Origin: Seminavis robusta | Lineage: Eukaryota; Bacillariophyta; Bacillariophyceae; Naviculales; Naviculaceae | Assembly (NCBI GenBank): GCA_903772945.1 | Contig: CAICTM010001589.1 | Coordinates: forward strand, 1 to 26,329 | Direction of reading: 5' to 3' | DNA: 26,329 bases | Shown: piece by piece, positions 1 to 9,533 of the stretch | Layout: each line of letters starts with the position of its first letter | Position numbering within the stretch: the stretch's first letter is position 1 | Position numbers and translations under genes: made by a program | The notes under the pieces: generated by a model | Told to the model about the DNA's origin: nothing | Database searches by the model: none | The model's input: the letters and a program-made list of their open reading frames with translations, nothing else

Positions 1-790
1 GGGAAAGAGAGAGATCAATCAGCACAACAGGCACAATAAGACCAGCCAAGGAGCTGTAAAGGTTAGAGTTCAATAAGGGAATGGCAGCTGGTAAATTATA
101 GGTGAGTAGGGCGGCAACACACGACGTAGTCGGGTGTTGTCGCCAGGGCTAGCTTGAAAGATGGGTGCAATCTCGAATATGATCCTCCTTCTTCTATCTG
201 TCTTTCTGCCGAGGTATCGCAGCTCCCGCTGACTTATCTAGTCACGAGGAAACGGGTATGAAAGATCCAAAGATCCTTTGTCCGATTCGAACGAATCGAA
301 TTAATCGAAATAAATTCGATGCTCACGAGGACGAGGAGATGGTGGTGGAGTTCACTAATTTGCTGGGGCACTCTGTGATGACGGGGACTTTATTAGGTCA
401 ACTACAACGCTAGAGCACTGAATGCTTTCAGTTCGGTGCTCTCCTTGATGGCTTCCAAAAAGAGTTTCTAGCTAGCTAGCTAACTGAAAGTATTATTTAC
501 GTAAGTTGACCCTTGCACGCTATTCTGATGAAGGTAGGGTCGGAGACTGTTGGCTGCATTTGCCATCTTCCTGACAACTAAAGATGTAGTCATCTAGGAA
601 CTTGTTCGCTTTGCAAACAGATACGTCCACAAAAGAATTGCCACTCTAAATAGATGATCGTGCAGATTGATGGGTACGACTGTACAGTAAACCGTAAGTG
701 TATGTCCTGTCCATTATTTTTGCTGGAATGAATTCAATCAAGGGTTGCGATGTTGTTTTTTAATGGATGGATTGATTGAGTCAGTTTTTG
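1..790. other. Intergenic DNA downstream of the BTB gene
   Basis: No convincing coding region, RNA gene or mobile element was recognised here. The stretch lies beyond the stop codon of the minus-strand BTB gene. It holds a short run of repeated CTAG near 470-482 and an A/T-rich patch rich in TTCGAA/ATTCGA words near 283-320. Neither is long enough to call a functional site. It probably contains the 3' UTR of the BTB gene at its right edge. Confidence 0.5.
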
Positions 791-1738
791 TCAGCTAGAG
801 TTGGATGATACCCACAGGGATACACTGTGTAGTTTCCGCCAAGCAATGCTTTTGGTTTGTTGAAAGGATGGAATTTGGAACGCATGATTACTTTGTTGCG
901 CTTCCAAAGCTTGTTTCCGATACGCTTCGTGGATTTCATCCGGTGCAAATAATCCCGACGACGACACACTGGAATGCAAATCTTCAGGATTTATTTTTTC
1001 CAGTCGGATATTAATGCTCAAATCTTTGGCGACGGATTCTCGATCTTTGGGACTGCGTTCCATCCATTGGGTCAGGAACATGAAGAGATCGTATTCATCA
1101 ATTTTCAGGTCTTTGTCTTTGAGAATTTCCTTGACGAGACTGTCATTGACACAGGCAACGGCCTTTTCATCAAACAGGGCACTCTTGTTCCGTCGCACCG
1201 ATGCCATGGCACATTCGACCAATTCGACAGGAATGGAAGGTCCCCCCTTGCGACAGGCGGCCAAGACGGCCAGTGACAGTGATGGTGTACGCCGCAGATG
1301 CTGCGTGAGATTGGTCTCTATTTTCTTGGCGAGACTGGGTAAATTGTAGTACATGGCGGCTCCCGAAAGCCCCACCAGTGTTTCCACGTGCTCCTTTTCG
1401 GCGTGCCATTCCTCCAATGGCGATTGCTTGTTAGTGTTGTTATTGCTATTATTCCAACTGAGACTGGCACACGTATCGGTATGACTGTATTCCACAATAT
1501 CTCGCATGATACTGCCGGGAAAGCCCACATCGACTTCGAGGTTGGTGGCTTCCGAGAAATAATTGCCTCTCAATAGGCGACGAAAGACCACCGATCGAGC
1601 CGACAAGACATAGTGGTTGGCCCGCACAAGTTCGCCATCACTGGTGATCAACGTCACGTCCTTGAGTCCATCGTCCGTCAGAAAGATGGAGAGGACTTTG
1701 CCAAGGGGGACTTCCTTGTCCGTGTTGTTGTTGTTCAT
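791..1738 (-). CDS. BTB/POZ domain protein with BACK-like helical region
   Basis: A 315-residue protein with no visible intron. Residues about 24-150 read as a BTB/POZ fold: a DVTLITSDG strand pair, the ANHYVLSARSVVFRRLLRG segment equivalent to the family's H-x-x-(V/I)-L-x-x-R-S-x-x-F core, then a helical half. An Asn/Ser-rich loop (about 95-107) interrupts the domain and is probably a low-complexity insertion. Residues about 155-275 are helical and include SLVKEILKDKDLKIDEYDLF followed by a conserved-type W, as in BACK domains that follow BTB in cullin-3 adaptors. Family knowledge suggests dimerisation and substrate presentation to a CUL3 ubiquitin ligase; no Kelch or MATH substrate-binding repeat is present, so the substrate is unknown. 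The Met at 1738 is the first in frame and sits about 20 residues before the BTB start. It is transcribed divergently from the SbcDC-like gene. Confidence 0.8.
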   Translation of the reverse strand: MNNNNTDKEVPLGKVLSIFLTDDGLKDVTLITSDGELVRANHYVLSARSVVFRRLLRGNYFSEATNLEVDVGFPGSIMRDIVEYSHTDTCASLSWNNSNNNTNKQSPLEEWHAEKEHVETLVGLSGAAMYYNLPSLAKKIETNLTQHLRRTPSLSLAVLAACRKGGPSIPVELVECAMASVRRNKSALFDEKAVACVNDSLVKEILKDKDLKIDEYDLFMFLTQWMERSPKDRESVAKDLSINIRLEKINPEDLHSSVSSSGLFAPDEIHEAYRKQALEAQQSNHAFQIPSFQQTKSIAWRKLHSVSLWVSSNSS

Positions 1739-2119
1739 GTTATTGTATTGTAGTATTTATTGTTGTATGTTGGGTTGCAGTGAAGACAGTGGCAGTGCGG
1801 TCTTTGTCACAGAAAGGCAGCAGCAGCTCGAAAAAGAAGGGCTTGGTGAAATCTTTTGTGACATCTATCTTTTGTGACGATTGAATAAAAATGAAGAAGC
1901 TATCTTGCAAAATCACCAAAATGATGAAAAATGGTTTATGCAAAACTCACAAAATAGAAAAAGGCGCAAAAAGATCCAAAAGATCCAATTTCGCCCTCGG
2001 TAACGGCTTTTCGCTTTGGTTGACCAACACAACAATCAATGCCACAAGAAAGTATAACAAACCAAAGGAAAGAGATAGATATTGTTGGCTTTGCACTGCA
2101 GAGGGAGAGAGATTGAGAA
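1739..2119. promoter_or_regulatory. Shared 381-bp divergent promoter region
   Basis: This is the interval between the start codons of the minus-strand BTB gene and the plus-strand SbcDC-like gene, so it must hold the 5' UTRs and the promoters of both. It is A-rich on the plus strand. I see no motif that I can name with confidence. A bidirectional promoter is inferred from gene order only. Confidence 0.45.
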
Positions 2120-5100
2120 ATGCTGGCAATTACTCGACTATCATCATCATCATCATCAGAAGTAGAGAAAAGAAGAAGACTGCCGGGGGCATCACAATTG
2201 TCGTCGAAGAAAAGAAGATCTCATTGTGCCCTCAACATTTCATTGGCATTATTTCTCACCATAATGGCAGCTACTACATGTAATAAAACTGCCAAAGCCT
2301 TCTTGGCAAGATCAGGACATCTCCCACGACGAATAGCAAATACCATGCGTCCACAACATCAGTGGGAAACCAGAAAGCCATCATTGTTTGGATACCCATC
2401 ATTCCTCTACCCACCACCGTTCCATAATACACGGTTGTGGCTGTCTTTTTCGTCAAAATCATCATCGTCTGATAATAATAATAATAATAATTGGACCATT
2501 GGAGATACCGTCCTGGTGGATGTCCACAAAGATGGATCCAACATGGTCCAAGGCGTCATTCAAGATATTCGAAAGGGTGGATGGTACACTCTGAAACTAT
2601 CTTCTGCTGATGGTGGAGAGCAGAATCAACAAGTCAAGGTTCGAAAATCACAACTGACAACAGCAACAACAGCAACAAGTACAAAACTAGAATCTGATAC
2701 TACTACAGAAAACGAGTTGCTGCTTCAACAGCTACCGCTAGAAGAACCAGTACAGGCCATTCCAGCCATGACAGTTACTACAGAATCATCATCGGATGAT
2801 TCATCCACCGCCACCACAGCTGCAACAATGACAGCCGATAATGACAATTCCAGCACCACCACCAACAATCTACCACCACCACCACCACCTCGCATGGATG
2901 ACTTGGATGCCCTGCTACAAGCATCCGATAAGATCAAGGCAAAGGAGGACCCCTTTTTGCAACAACTGGCCCATCACGCTTCCATTGCCAAATGGGTCGT
3001 CTTTACCGATCTCCACGTGGCCCCCTCCACCCTCGAAACGTCATTGGCAGTCATCCATCGTGTTCACGAATTGGCACAACAGCGACACGCGGGGGTACTC
3101 TTTTTGGGAGATTTCTGGCATCATCGAGGAACGCTGCGGGTCGATTGTCTCAATGCCGTCTTGCACGCCTTTCGACAATGGACCGTACCCATGATTCTGA
3201 TTCCGGGGAATCACGATCAAGTTACACTGGGAGGACATTCGCATGGATTGACACCGCTGGAACAGTCGTATCGAGTAACAGTTGATCATGAGGACAGCAG
3301 CGGCACAACCATTCCCGGTCCCCTGGTGTTTTCGCATCCCACCAAACTAGGAAATGCGCTCTTTGTACCACACATTCGAGATTTGGCCATTATGGAATCG
3401 GTGCTGCAATCCGACATGGCACAGTCGTGTCAAGCACTCTTTGTGCATGCCGATGTCACGGGAGCCTACATGAATGACATGATTGTTTCCACGGGGGGAG
3501 TCCATCCATCCGTGTTTCCCAGCAATCGACCCATTTATTCGGGACACTTTCACAAACCTCACACTGTCATACACAACAAGAATAAAAAGACTGCCGACAC
3601 GCAAGAGGTATGCATTGAATATCTCGGATCGCCCTATGAAACGTCACTGGCAGAAGCTCATCAAGAGAAAGCACTGGTGGTTTTGGATGCCACACAAGGG
3701 TGGAAGTGTATTGAACGGATACCCATGAATGATATTGGGAGAAAGCATTTTAAGCCACAGTCGTTGGATGAGTTACTGGAACTACATGTAACAACATTGG
3801 AGAACAACGTGGCAACAGCAACTAAAAAGACTGTTAAGGAAGGCGATCGCATTGTTTTGACATTGCCACGCAGAGAAGTGCGGGATTTGGATGAAAACAC
3901 TCTTTTCCAGGATCATACTCGAGCACTCCGACAAGCAGGTGTGGCCGTGGAAATACGAGAGGCGACTACAACCGCCGAGGCACAGGAAGGAGATCCTGCA
4001 TCGGTTGCGGAAACTACAGGTGCCACCTCTCTGGAGGATTTGTCACCCCTCTCCACCTGGGCAAGGTTTTGGGAGGTCCAACAAGGAGCTGATTACGACG
4101 AAGAAGAAGCCATGGCATTGCAAGAGGCCGGACTGCGACTTCTGGAGGAGATGGAAGAGTCCGAGGATGCAACATCGTCGTCATCAAAAAGTACTGAAGG
4201 GTCCCTGTTGGCAACAAAAACCAATCTGCAATTAGACTCTGTGGCAGTAGAAGGTTACGGACCGTTTCCAACTCGGGTGGAATACCCCTTGAATGATAGG
4301 GGTCTTGTCCTCTTGAAGGGCACCAACTTGGATGGAGGATCGGACAGGTACGACCTCCATCTTGCTCGATTGACCTGCTCTTTGCTTTTGTCGCTTGGCA
4401 CTGCATCTTGAACAACCTTAACTTGTCTCTTTCTCTCTCCATACCACTCACTGAACATAGCAATGGGAGTGGCAAAACAACGTTGGCCATGGCTGCCTTG
4501 TGGGCTATGACGGGTTCTGCAGATCCTAGACCTTTCCAAGACAGCAAAGTGGTGGATATATTGAATGACTCTAACCAGGTGAGTCCTTACACCTTGATAC
4601 TGAACTCAGTTTGGTCGGGCAGGTGCCTCATGTTGGCTCTTTGCCTCTACTGATCCTGAATAGAATGCCCGTGTATCGGTGACCGGCCATCTGAATGGAA
4701 AGCCGTTTGTGATTACGAGGACAAAGACACCAAAGAAGACCGGACTCGCGTTCTTTCTGGACGGACAGGATCTTACAACTCAATCAGCGAAAGAGACAAT
4801 GGCAGTCATCGAGGAAAAGCTAGGTGTCAGTGCACCCATCCTAGCTCGAACCATGTTTCATGGCCAGCACGCATTGAATGAGTTGCTGGAAGCCACCGAC
4901 GCAAAGTTGAAGGAAGAACTCTCTCTGATTGTACCATTGGAGCTTTGGCAGGGAGCCGGAACTATGGCTCGGTCCAAGGGCCGAACTGCAACGAAGAAAG
5001 AAAACGAATTGCAGGGGATGCTAGCACTAAGGACTGACGACATGGAAAAGCTACAAAACAGATTCAATAGGGCCGATGCAGACTTGAAAGAGAAGGTAGA

Positions 5101-6562
5101 GATCTTGCGTGTCAGAGAAGCGGAAGCCAAGAGCTTTTCAGCCAAACAGCAGCAAGCAGACGGTGGGGAAGATGAGGCGACAAAAGGGAAATCTTTAGAT
5201 TCACTGCGGAGAAGCCTCGAAGAAGCAAATTCATTGGTGGAAACGCACCAGAACCATGTGAGCCACCTCAAAGAGGGGAGAGCATCGGTACTAAAAGATA
5301 TTGATGGAGGTCTTCGCATTCAGATGCAATCCGCGCAAACTGCAGCTGAACAACTTCAGAAAGCACAACTAGAACACCAATCTGCCAACTATGAAATGGA
5401 AACTCTCAAGGGCGCCGTTGGCAAACTGGAGAAGACATGGCAGGTTGATTTGTCTGTGGGGGAGCTTCCGAGTGCATTCAATATTCCTGAAATATGCCCA
5501 ACATGTCAACAACCAGTGACAAATAATGGCCATGAACATGCTCATGAGAGCCTGCAAGAAAAAGCCGAGGATGAAATCCAGGCCACACTGCATTCTTTGG
5601 CGACTGCCCAGACAAAGCTTCTTGGAGCCCGAGAAGCTGTGGAGGATGCAGAACTCAGCCGACAGAAACTTCAGCAGGAAGCCCAGATTGTACATGAACA
5701 ACGGGATGAACAAGCAACCTACTGGGATAAACTCGTATCTGATGCGGAAGAAGCGTTGAGAAGTTCACGAGAACAGGTTGCCCATCTGACGCAATCGTAC
5801 ACAGCTCAAGCCGAGCGTCAACAAGAAGCCGCTCTCGCACAATCAAAGCTGGAAGCACAATTGAACACTGCACGCCAAGCGGTCGAGTTTGCGAAAGAAG
5901 CCCATGGCAACCTATCGGGTGAGCTCGAGACTCTGAAGGCCGCCGTTGAGGATCTGGGAGCTCAAGCAAAAGAACAACGACGCTTGACAAAGCAATGCGC
6001 AGGCCTCTCGGATGCCTTTGGAACCCGTGGAATTCAAACGTTTGTGCTGCAAAACGCAGTTCGTGACCTTCAGTGCTTGTCACAGAAATACCTGGACGAC
6101 TTTAGTGACGGTGCACAAAGACTTCAAATGTCCCTGGACGCCGGAGACAAAATCTCCCGGCGTGCTTTGGTTCGCGAACCCGATGGATCGTTTCGTGAGC
6201 GACCTCTGGCCACACTTTCTGGGGGGCAATGGCGTCGATGCTCTCTTGCGTTGACACTTGGATTTGCCGATTTGGTGGCAACTCGAGGCCGGCTGCGACC
6301 CTCGCTCATAGTTTTGGACGAGCCCCTGACGCACTTGGATCGAGCGGGTCGAAGAGATGTGGGCAAGGTGCTGCAAAAGATTCTTGGGCAGCGTGATGGG
6401 GCTGGCAGTGGCGGCAGCTATTCCAACTTTGCTACCTCCACGATCCTTCTCATTCTTCAGGATCTCGCGGCGGAAGAACTCGAAGAAGCGTTTGATTGCA
6501 TCGACGAGGTGGTGAAACAGAATGGTGCCAGTTTTGTGAAAGTTGACGAGTCAACCAGCTAG
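2120..6562 (+). CDS. Fused SbcD-SbcC (Mre11-Rad50-like) DNA repair nuclease/ATPase, three exons, probable plastid import
   Basis: Exons 2120-4347, 4461-4578 and 4664-6562 join in frame to 1414 residues. Residues 1-70 look like a diatom plastid leader: a basic start, a hydrophobic segment at 38-51, then A-K-A-F at 58-61 resembling the ASAFAP cleavage motif, then an Arg-rich stretch. Residues 125-180 form a small SH3/Tudor-like patch, followed by a Thr/Ser- and Pro-rich linker. Residues 290-535 are a calcineurin-type phosphoesterase with FTDLH, GDFWH, GNHD, a VHAD His and SGHFH, the metal ligands of SbcD/Mre11. From about 703 the SbcC/Rad50 ATPase follows: Walker A SNGSGKTT (743-750) rebuilt only by splicing, a long coiled coil broken by a CPTC zinc hook (Cys1060, Cys1063), the LSGGQ signature (1300-1304), and Walker B LIVLDEP (1330-1336). 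Bacterial SbcC and SbcD are separate, usually operon-linked proteins; here they are one chain. The family processes DNA ends and hairpins. Plastid location is inferred. Confidence 0.85.
4348..4460 (+). other. Intron 1 of the SbcDC-like gene
   Basis: A 113-bp GT-AG intron. The donor follows GGACAG with GTACGA and the acceptor is CATAG. It splits a Ser codon (AG|C), and splicing produces the Walker A P-loop. Without splicing the frame runs into a stop at 4409-4411, so nuclease and ATPase would be separated and the ATPase would lack its N-terminal lobe. Confidence 0.85.
4579..4663 (+). other. Intron 2 of the SbcDC-like gene
   Basis: An 85-bp GT-AG intron between codons (phase 0). The donor is CAG|GTGAGT, a strong consensus, and the acceptor is TGAATAG. 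A branch-point-like CTGAT lies about 15 bases before the acceptor. The downstream exon resumes with Asn-Ala-Arg-Val-Ser, continuing the strand region that follows Walker A in SbcC/Rad50 ATPases. Confidence 0.85.
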
Positions 6563-6825
6563 GTACGACGATAAACGACATAGATTAGAGCCATTGTTAC
6601 GCCGAAACAAAACGTAGGGTGCCGCCAACCCCCAATTGCAGCATTGTCGTAATGGTGTTGTTATCTCTGTTCAAACTAGCAATGTACCAAGCCCATCCAC
6701 GGGTAGACCGAATAACATCAATACCCAGTACGGTTCAATCTTGGCTGCTGCCCATCGTCGATGTGCCTGTTCGTCTTCTGCACACACCATGAACGTATAT
6801 TGCTGCTTGATACTACAGTACGCTT
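6563..6825. other. Intergenic region between convergent genes
   Basis: The interval lies between the stop codons of the plus-strand SbcDC-like gene and the minus-strand PUB gene, and should hold both 3' UTRs. The open frames here show no recognisable protein features. I see no clear terminator or poly(A) signal. Confidence 0.5.
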
Positions 6826-7929
6826 CTACCGCCCCCATCGTCCATTACTACTCGGTGCACTACCCGGTGTGGGTTTCCGTCCACCTCGTCCCCGTCGTTG
6901 TCGATTCCGTTCGGCCCGATCCCATTTTTCATCATCACTGAGGAAATGAGTCGACCCAGCAGCTCCAAATCCCCGTGTATTGGCATTGGTCAAGGAGGAA
7001 TTGAGAATGGGTCCTTGCCAAACCGGTGTCAGTGCCAGTTCCGCCACAAACCCAGGTTGAGAGCGTTCTAAAAGAAATTGCAAAAGTTTGGAAGCCTGTT
7101 CCAGGCGTGCTGGAATGGCATGCAGATTGGCATTGGACTTCCAGATCCAATGGTCATCATTGACATTTTCACGAAATCCTGTGCAGTACAACATTTGTCG
7201 GGCAGCTCCATTTTGCAACAGGGTGGTTTGGACCTTGGGATTGGATATTCGCAGAGATTGATATTTGGGGTCATCGGGATGGGCGAGTAGATTGCGAAAA
7301 ATGGTGTGGAGTGTTTTGACAGTTTTGGAACAAGCTGCATGTTGTGGTCCTGCTCCTACAGAATCCAATGCTGCCGCTGCAATGACCAATTCGTCGTGTC
7401 CGGTTGGATCCGCTATCAGAGACTCTAGGCGGAACATGGGACTAGTAGAACCGGAAGCGTTTTCTTCTTCTATCAACAACTGATGAGAAGATCCACTAGG
7501 ACAGGGCATGCGCACGCGATAGCCTCCTAGCAACTGTTCATTTTGCGGTGCAATCACAGCGGACACGAGAAATAAATGTCCACAGCGTGAATATCGAACC
7601 ATGGAAGAAAATGGCTCTACCGTGCCATTGACAAATGCCCGCCCTTCTTCGTCCATCCATCGCAGCGACAAGGCATGTGGCGTGGTATTGTCGAATTCCA
7701 CTTTGATTTCAGGATTGTCTCCACTACTGGATATCGAGAAGGAATGCATCGCTTGAGTGGCCAAGGCAGATTGAGGATCATCCAGACGACCCACATTATC
7801 GGACAGTGCCAGGCCTTGCAGCACAAGGGAAGGTTCGATCAACTCTCCAAAGACACCATGAGAAGCTTCCAACAACTCCACCAAAGCAGCACTTGTAATC
7901 CATTCAAGATGAGCGTCGGAGGTTGCCAT
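6826..7929 (-). CDS. VHL-like beta domain plus PUB domain protein with Arg/Gly-rich tail
   Basis: A 367-residue protein without a visible intron. Residues about 74-140 resemble the VHL beta domain: the VEFDNTTPHALSLRWMDEEG segment corresponds to the N-x-(T/S)-x-x-x-(L/V)-x-(L/V)-x-W-(L/I)-D-(F/Y)-x-G pattern of von Hippel-Lindau proteins, and a Gly-His-x-Phe-x-V strand follows. Residues about 200-265 fit a PUB domain (LHTIFRNLLAHPDDPKYQSL and the helix around VQTTLLQNGAARQMLYCTGF), the module of peptide:N-glycanase and related proteins that binds the p97/Cdc48 C-terminus. Residues 340-367 are an Arg/Gly-rich tail. The inferred role is an adaptor linking a hydroxyproline- or ubiquitin-related substrate to Cdc48. 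No catalytic triad of PNGase is present. It converges on the SbcDC-like gene. The Met at 7929 is the first in frame. Confidence 0.7.
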   Translation of the reverse strand: MATSDAHLEWITSAALVELLEASHGVFGELIEPSLVLQGLALSDNVGRLDDPQSALATQAMHSFSISSSGDNPEIKVEFDNTTPHALSLRWMDEEGRAFVNGTVEPFSSMVRYSRCGHLFLVSAVIAPQNEQLLGGYRVRMPCPSGSSHQLLIEEENASGSTSPMFRLESLIADPTGHDELVIAAAALDSVGAGPQHAACSKTVKTLHTIFRNLLAHPDDPKYQSLRISNPKVQTTLLQNGAARQMLYCTGFRENVNDDHWIWKSNANLHAIPARLEQASKLLQFLLERSQPGFVAELALTPVWQGPILNSSLTNANTRGFGAAGSTHFLSDDEKWDRAERNRQRRGRGGRKPTPGSAPSSNGRWGR

Positions 7930-8387
7930 CGTTTCCGCAACAACAACAAGACGAGGATCATTTTACGATTAGCTTTGGCTTTGGTGATACAATCTTCAAC
8001 TAGCTTGGTACAATTATAATTGTCAACATCCAAAAACGAAGAGTGACAGTCAAGAACAATAACAACAGCCACTTTGTCACTTTGTCGACTGTCGCCAAGA
8101 AGACTGAACCGTGGAAGCGTACCGTGGATCCGAAAGTGCAGGAACGAACCCCACGCCTCTTTGCCTCAATTGTACAGTACCAGGTACGGTACAGGCTGAA
8201 TCTAAACTATCAATACAAACGCAAGCCCGCTCCCGGTAAGACATTCCAAGCGAAACGGAACGTTCCGTGAAAAGACTTAGAGGACCAGCAACCTCATCCC
8301 TAAGCTCGGATGACATCACCCCAGTGTTCATTATGTCGATACCTTACTCTATTCGGCTTTTTTTCAGCGTTCGTCTCCTGTTTCCTC
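7930..8387. other. Upstream region of the VHL/PUB gene
   Basis: This stretch should hold the promoter and 5' UTR of the minus-strand VHL/PUB gene next to position 7929. I recognise no further gene. The open frames here have no domain signals. The tandem repeat array starts at its right edge. Confidence 0.45.
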
Positions 8388-9028
8388 AGTTTGCTCGCTA
8401 CTTGGATCCATATGACGAATACACCCAATCTACGATACTGTAGGCAGAGAGTTACATCGATCCGTGACAGTGGCAACAGTACCGAACACACTCAGGTTCC
8501 GCTTTACTGGCTACACTCCGTTACCGGTACCTTTCATTGGATCCTTATGACGAATCCATGCACAACCGAACATTGTCAATCCAGCCATCGTAGCCAGCTA
8601 CCGTAGAGTTCATCGATCAGTGACAGTGGCAACAGTACCGAACACACTCAGGTTCGACTTTCCTCGCTGCACCCGGTTGCCTCGCATTGGATCCTTATGA
8701 CGAATACACGCACAACCGAATATTGTTAATCCAGCCATTGTAGCCGGCTACCGTACAGTTATATCGGCGACAGTGTCAACAGTACCGAACACACTCAGGT
8801 TCCGCTTTGCTGGCTACACTCCGTTGCCGGTATCTTACATTGGATCCTTATGACGAATACATGCACAACCGAACATTATGAATCCAGCCATTGTAGCCGG
8901 CTGCGGTATAGCTACATCGACGACAGTGGCAACAGTACCGAAAGTTCGGCTTTGCTCGCTACGGTTACCGGTACTTCGCATTGGATCCTTACGACAAATA
9001 CATGAACAAAACCGAATATTGTTAATCC
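8388..9028. repeat. Left part of a ~150-bp degenerate tandem repeat array
   Basis: About four copies of a unit are present. Each contains GACAGTG(G/T)CAACAGTACCGAA, a CTTTGCTGGCTACAC-like stretch, TTGGATCCTTATGACGAAT and CAATCCAGCCATTGTAGCC. The GACAG anchor recurs at 8465, 8622, 8769 and 8922, giving spacings of 157, 147 and 153 bp. The first copy is the most diverged and the units have small indels. The array stops at 9028 in the middle of a unit, after TGTTAATCC, where the tyrosine-recombinase element begins, and continues at 15864. The short open frames across it are repeat artefacts. No function is recognised. Confidence 0.85.
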
Positions 9029-9489
9029 GTGTCGAGCAGCAGCACGCCTGGGGAACCCCCCCGTCCGAGTTTCCACGCCCCACAGCGTGGAAACTTGAAC
9101 CCTGATGGGTCCTCGCATCCATGACCCTAATCATGGTTGCCGAGAGGACCATCTCACAATTTGCAAAATTAATTCCCACGCTCCTCACCTACAACTCAAG
9201 TACATCTCTACATCTCGCAGGTCATCACCTGCGTTCCGGAAATGGATACCCCACATGATGATGCACCGCATCAGCTCCTCAATGCCCCTCGAACAAGATT
9301 ACCCTTAAGGCAATGACGCCCGTCCAAGACCACATTTGGCAAGATCAACTGCGGCAACCATGAATCACTAAAGCCAGCGACCTAGCCAAGATCAGCCATT
9401 GAACTGCCGATCGCAAGAAGGTTGTCTCTCTCTCAGCTCACAATTCTTCATTCAGCCGACGCTGAAAGCAAGAACCTAGATTAAATTAA
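9029..9489 (+). repeat. A1: left terminal half of the split direct repeat
   Basis: About 461 bp, matched almost base for base by A2 at 15177-15638. A handful of differences are visible, including one extra base after the C run near 9059, T/C near 9070, C/G in GATGCACCGC, and C/T in TGCCCCTCG. It contains a perfect hairpin TTCCACGC-cccaca-GCGTGGAA at 9071-9092 and a second, GCAGGT-catc-ACCTGC, near 9219-9234. It acts as the 5' leader of the element, and Gag starts 45 bp after its end. Confidence 0.9.
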
Positions 9490-9533
9490 TCTCTTGCGCC
9501 GGCATCAGGTTTCGTATCTTTTCGACCCTCACC

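Noticed and set aside
4014..4547. A 177-codon minus-strand open frame over exon 1 and intron 1 of the SbcDC-like gene
   Set aside because: No domain features; it overlaps conserved sense coding and an intron.
4408..4653. A short separate gene starting between the two SbcDC halves
   Set aside because: It reads through intron 2, and its conserved part is exactly exon 2, which joins exons 1 and 3 in frame to complete Walker A.
6636..6949. Plus-strand open frames of 101 and 62 codons at the gene convergence
   Set aside because: Compositionally odd with no motif; they overlap the 3' end of the VHL/PUB gene and are most likely chance.
8388..9028. A CRISPR-like array
   Set aside because: Units are about 150 bp, repeated over their full length, with indels. 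There are no short identical repeats separated by unique spacers, and the context is eukaryotic.
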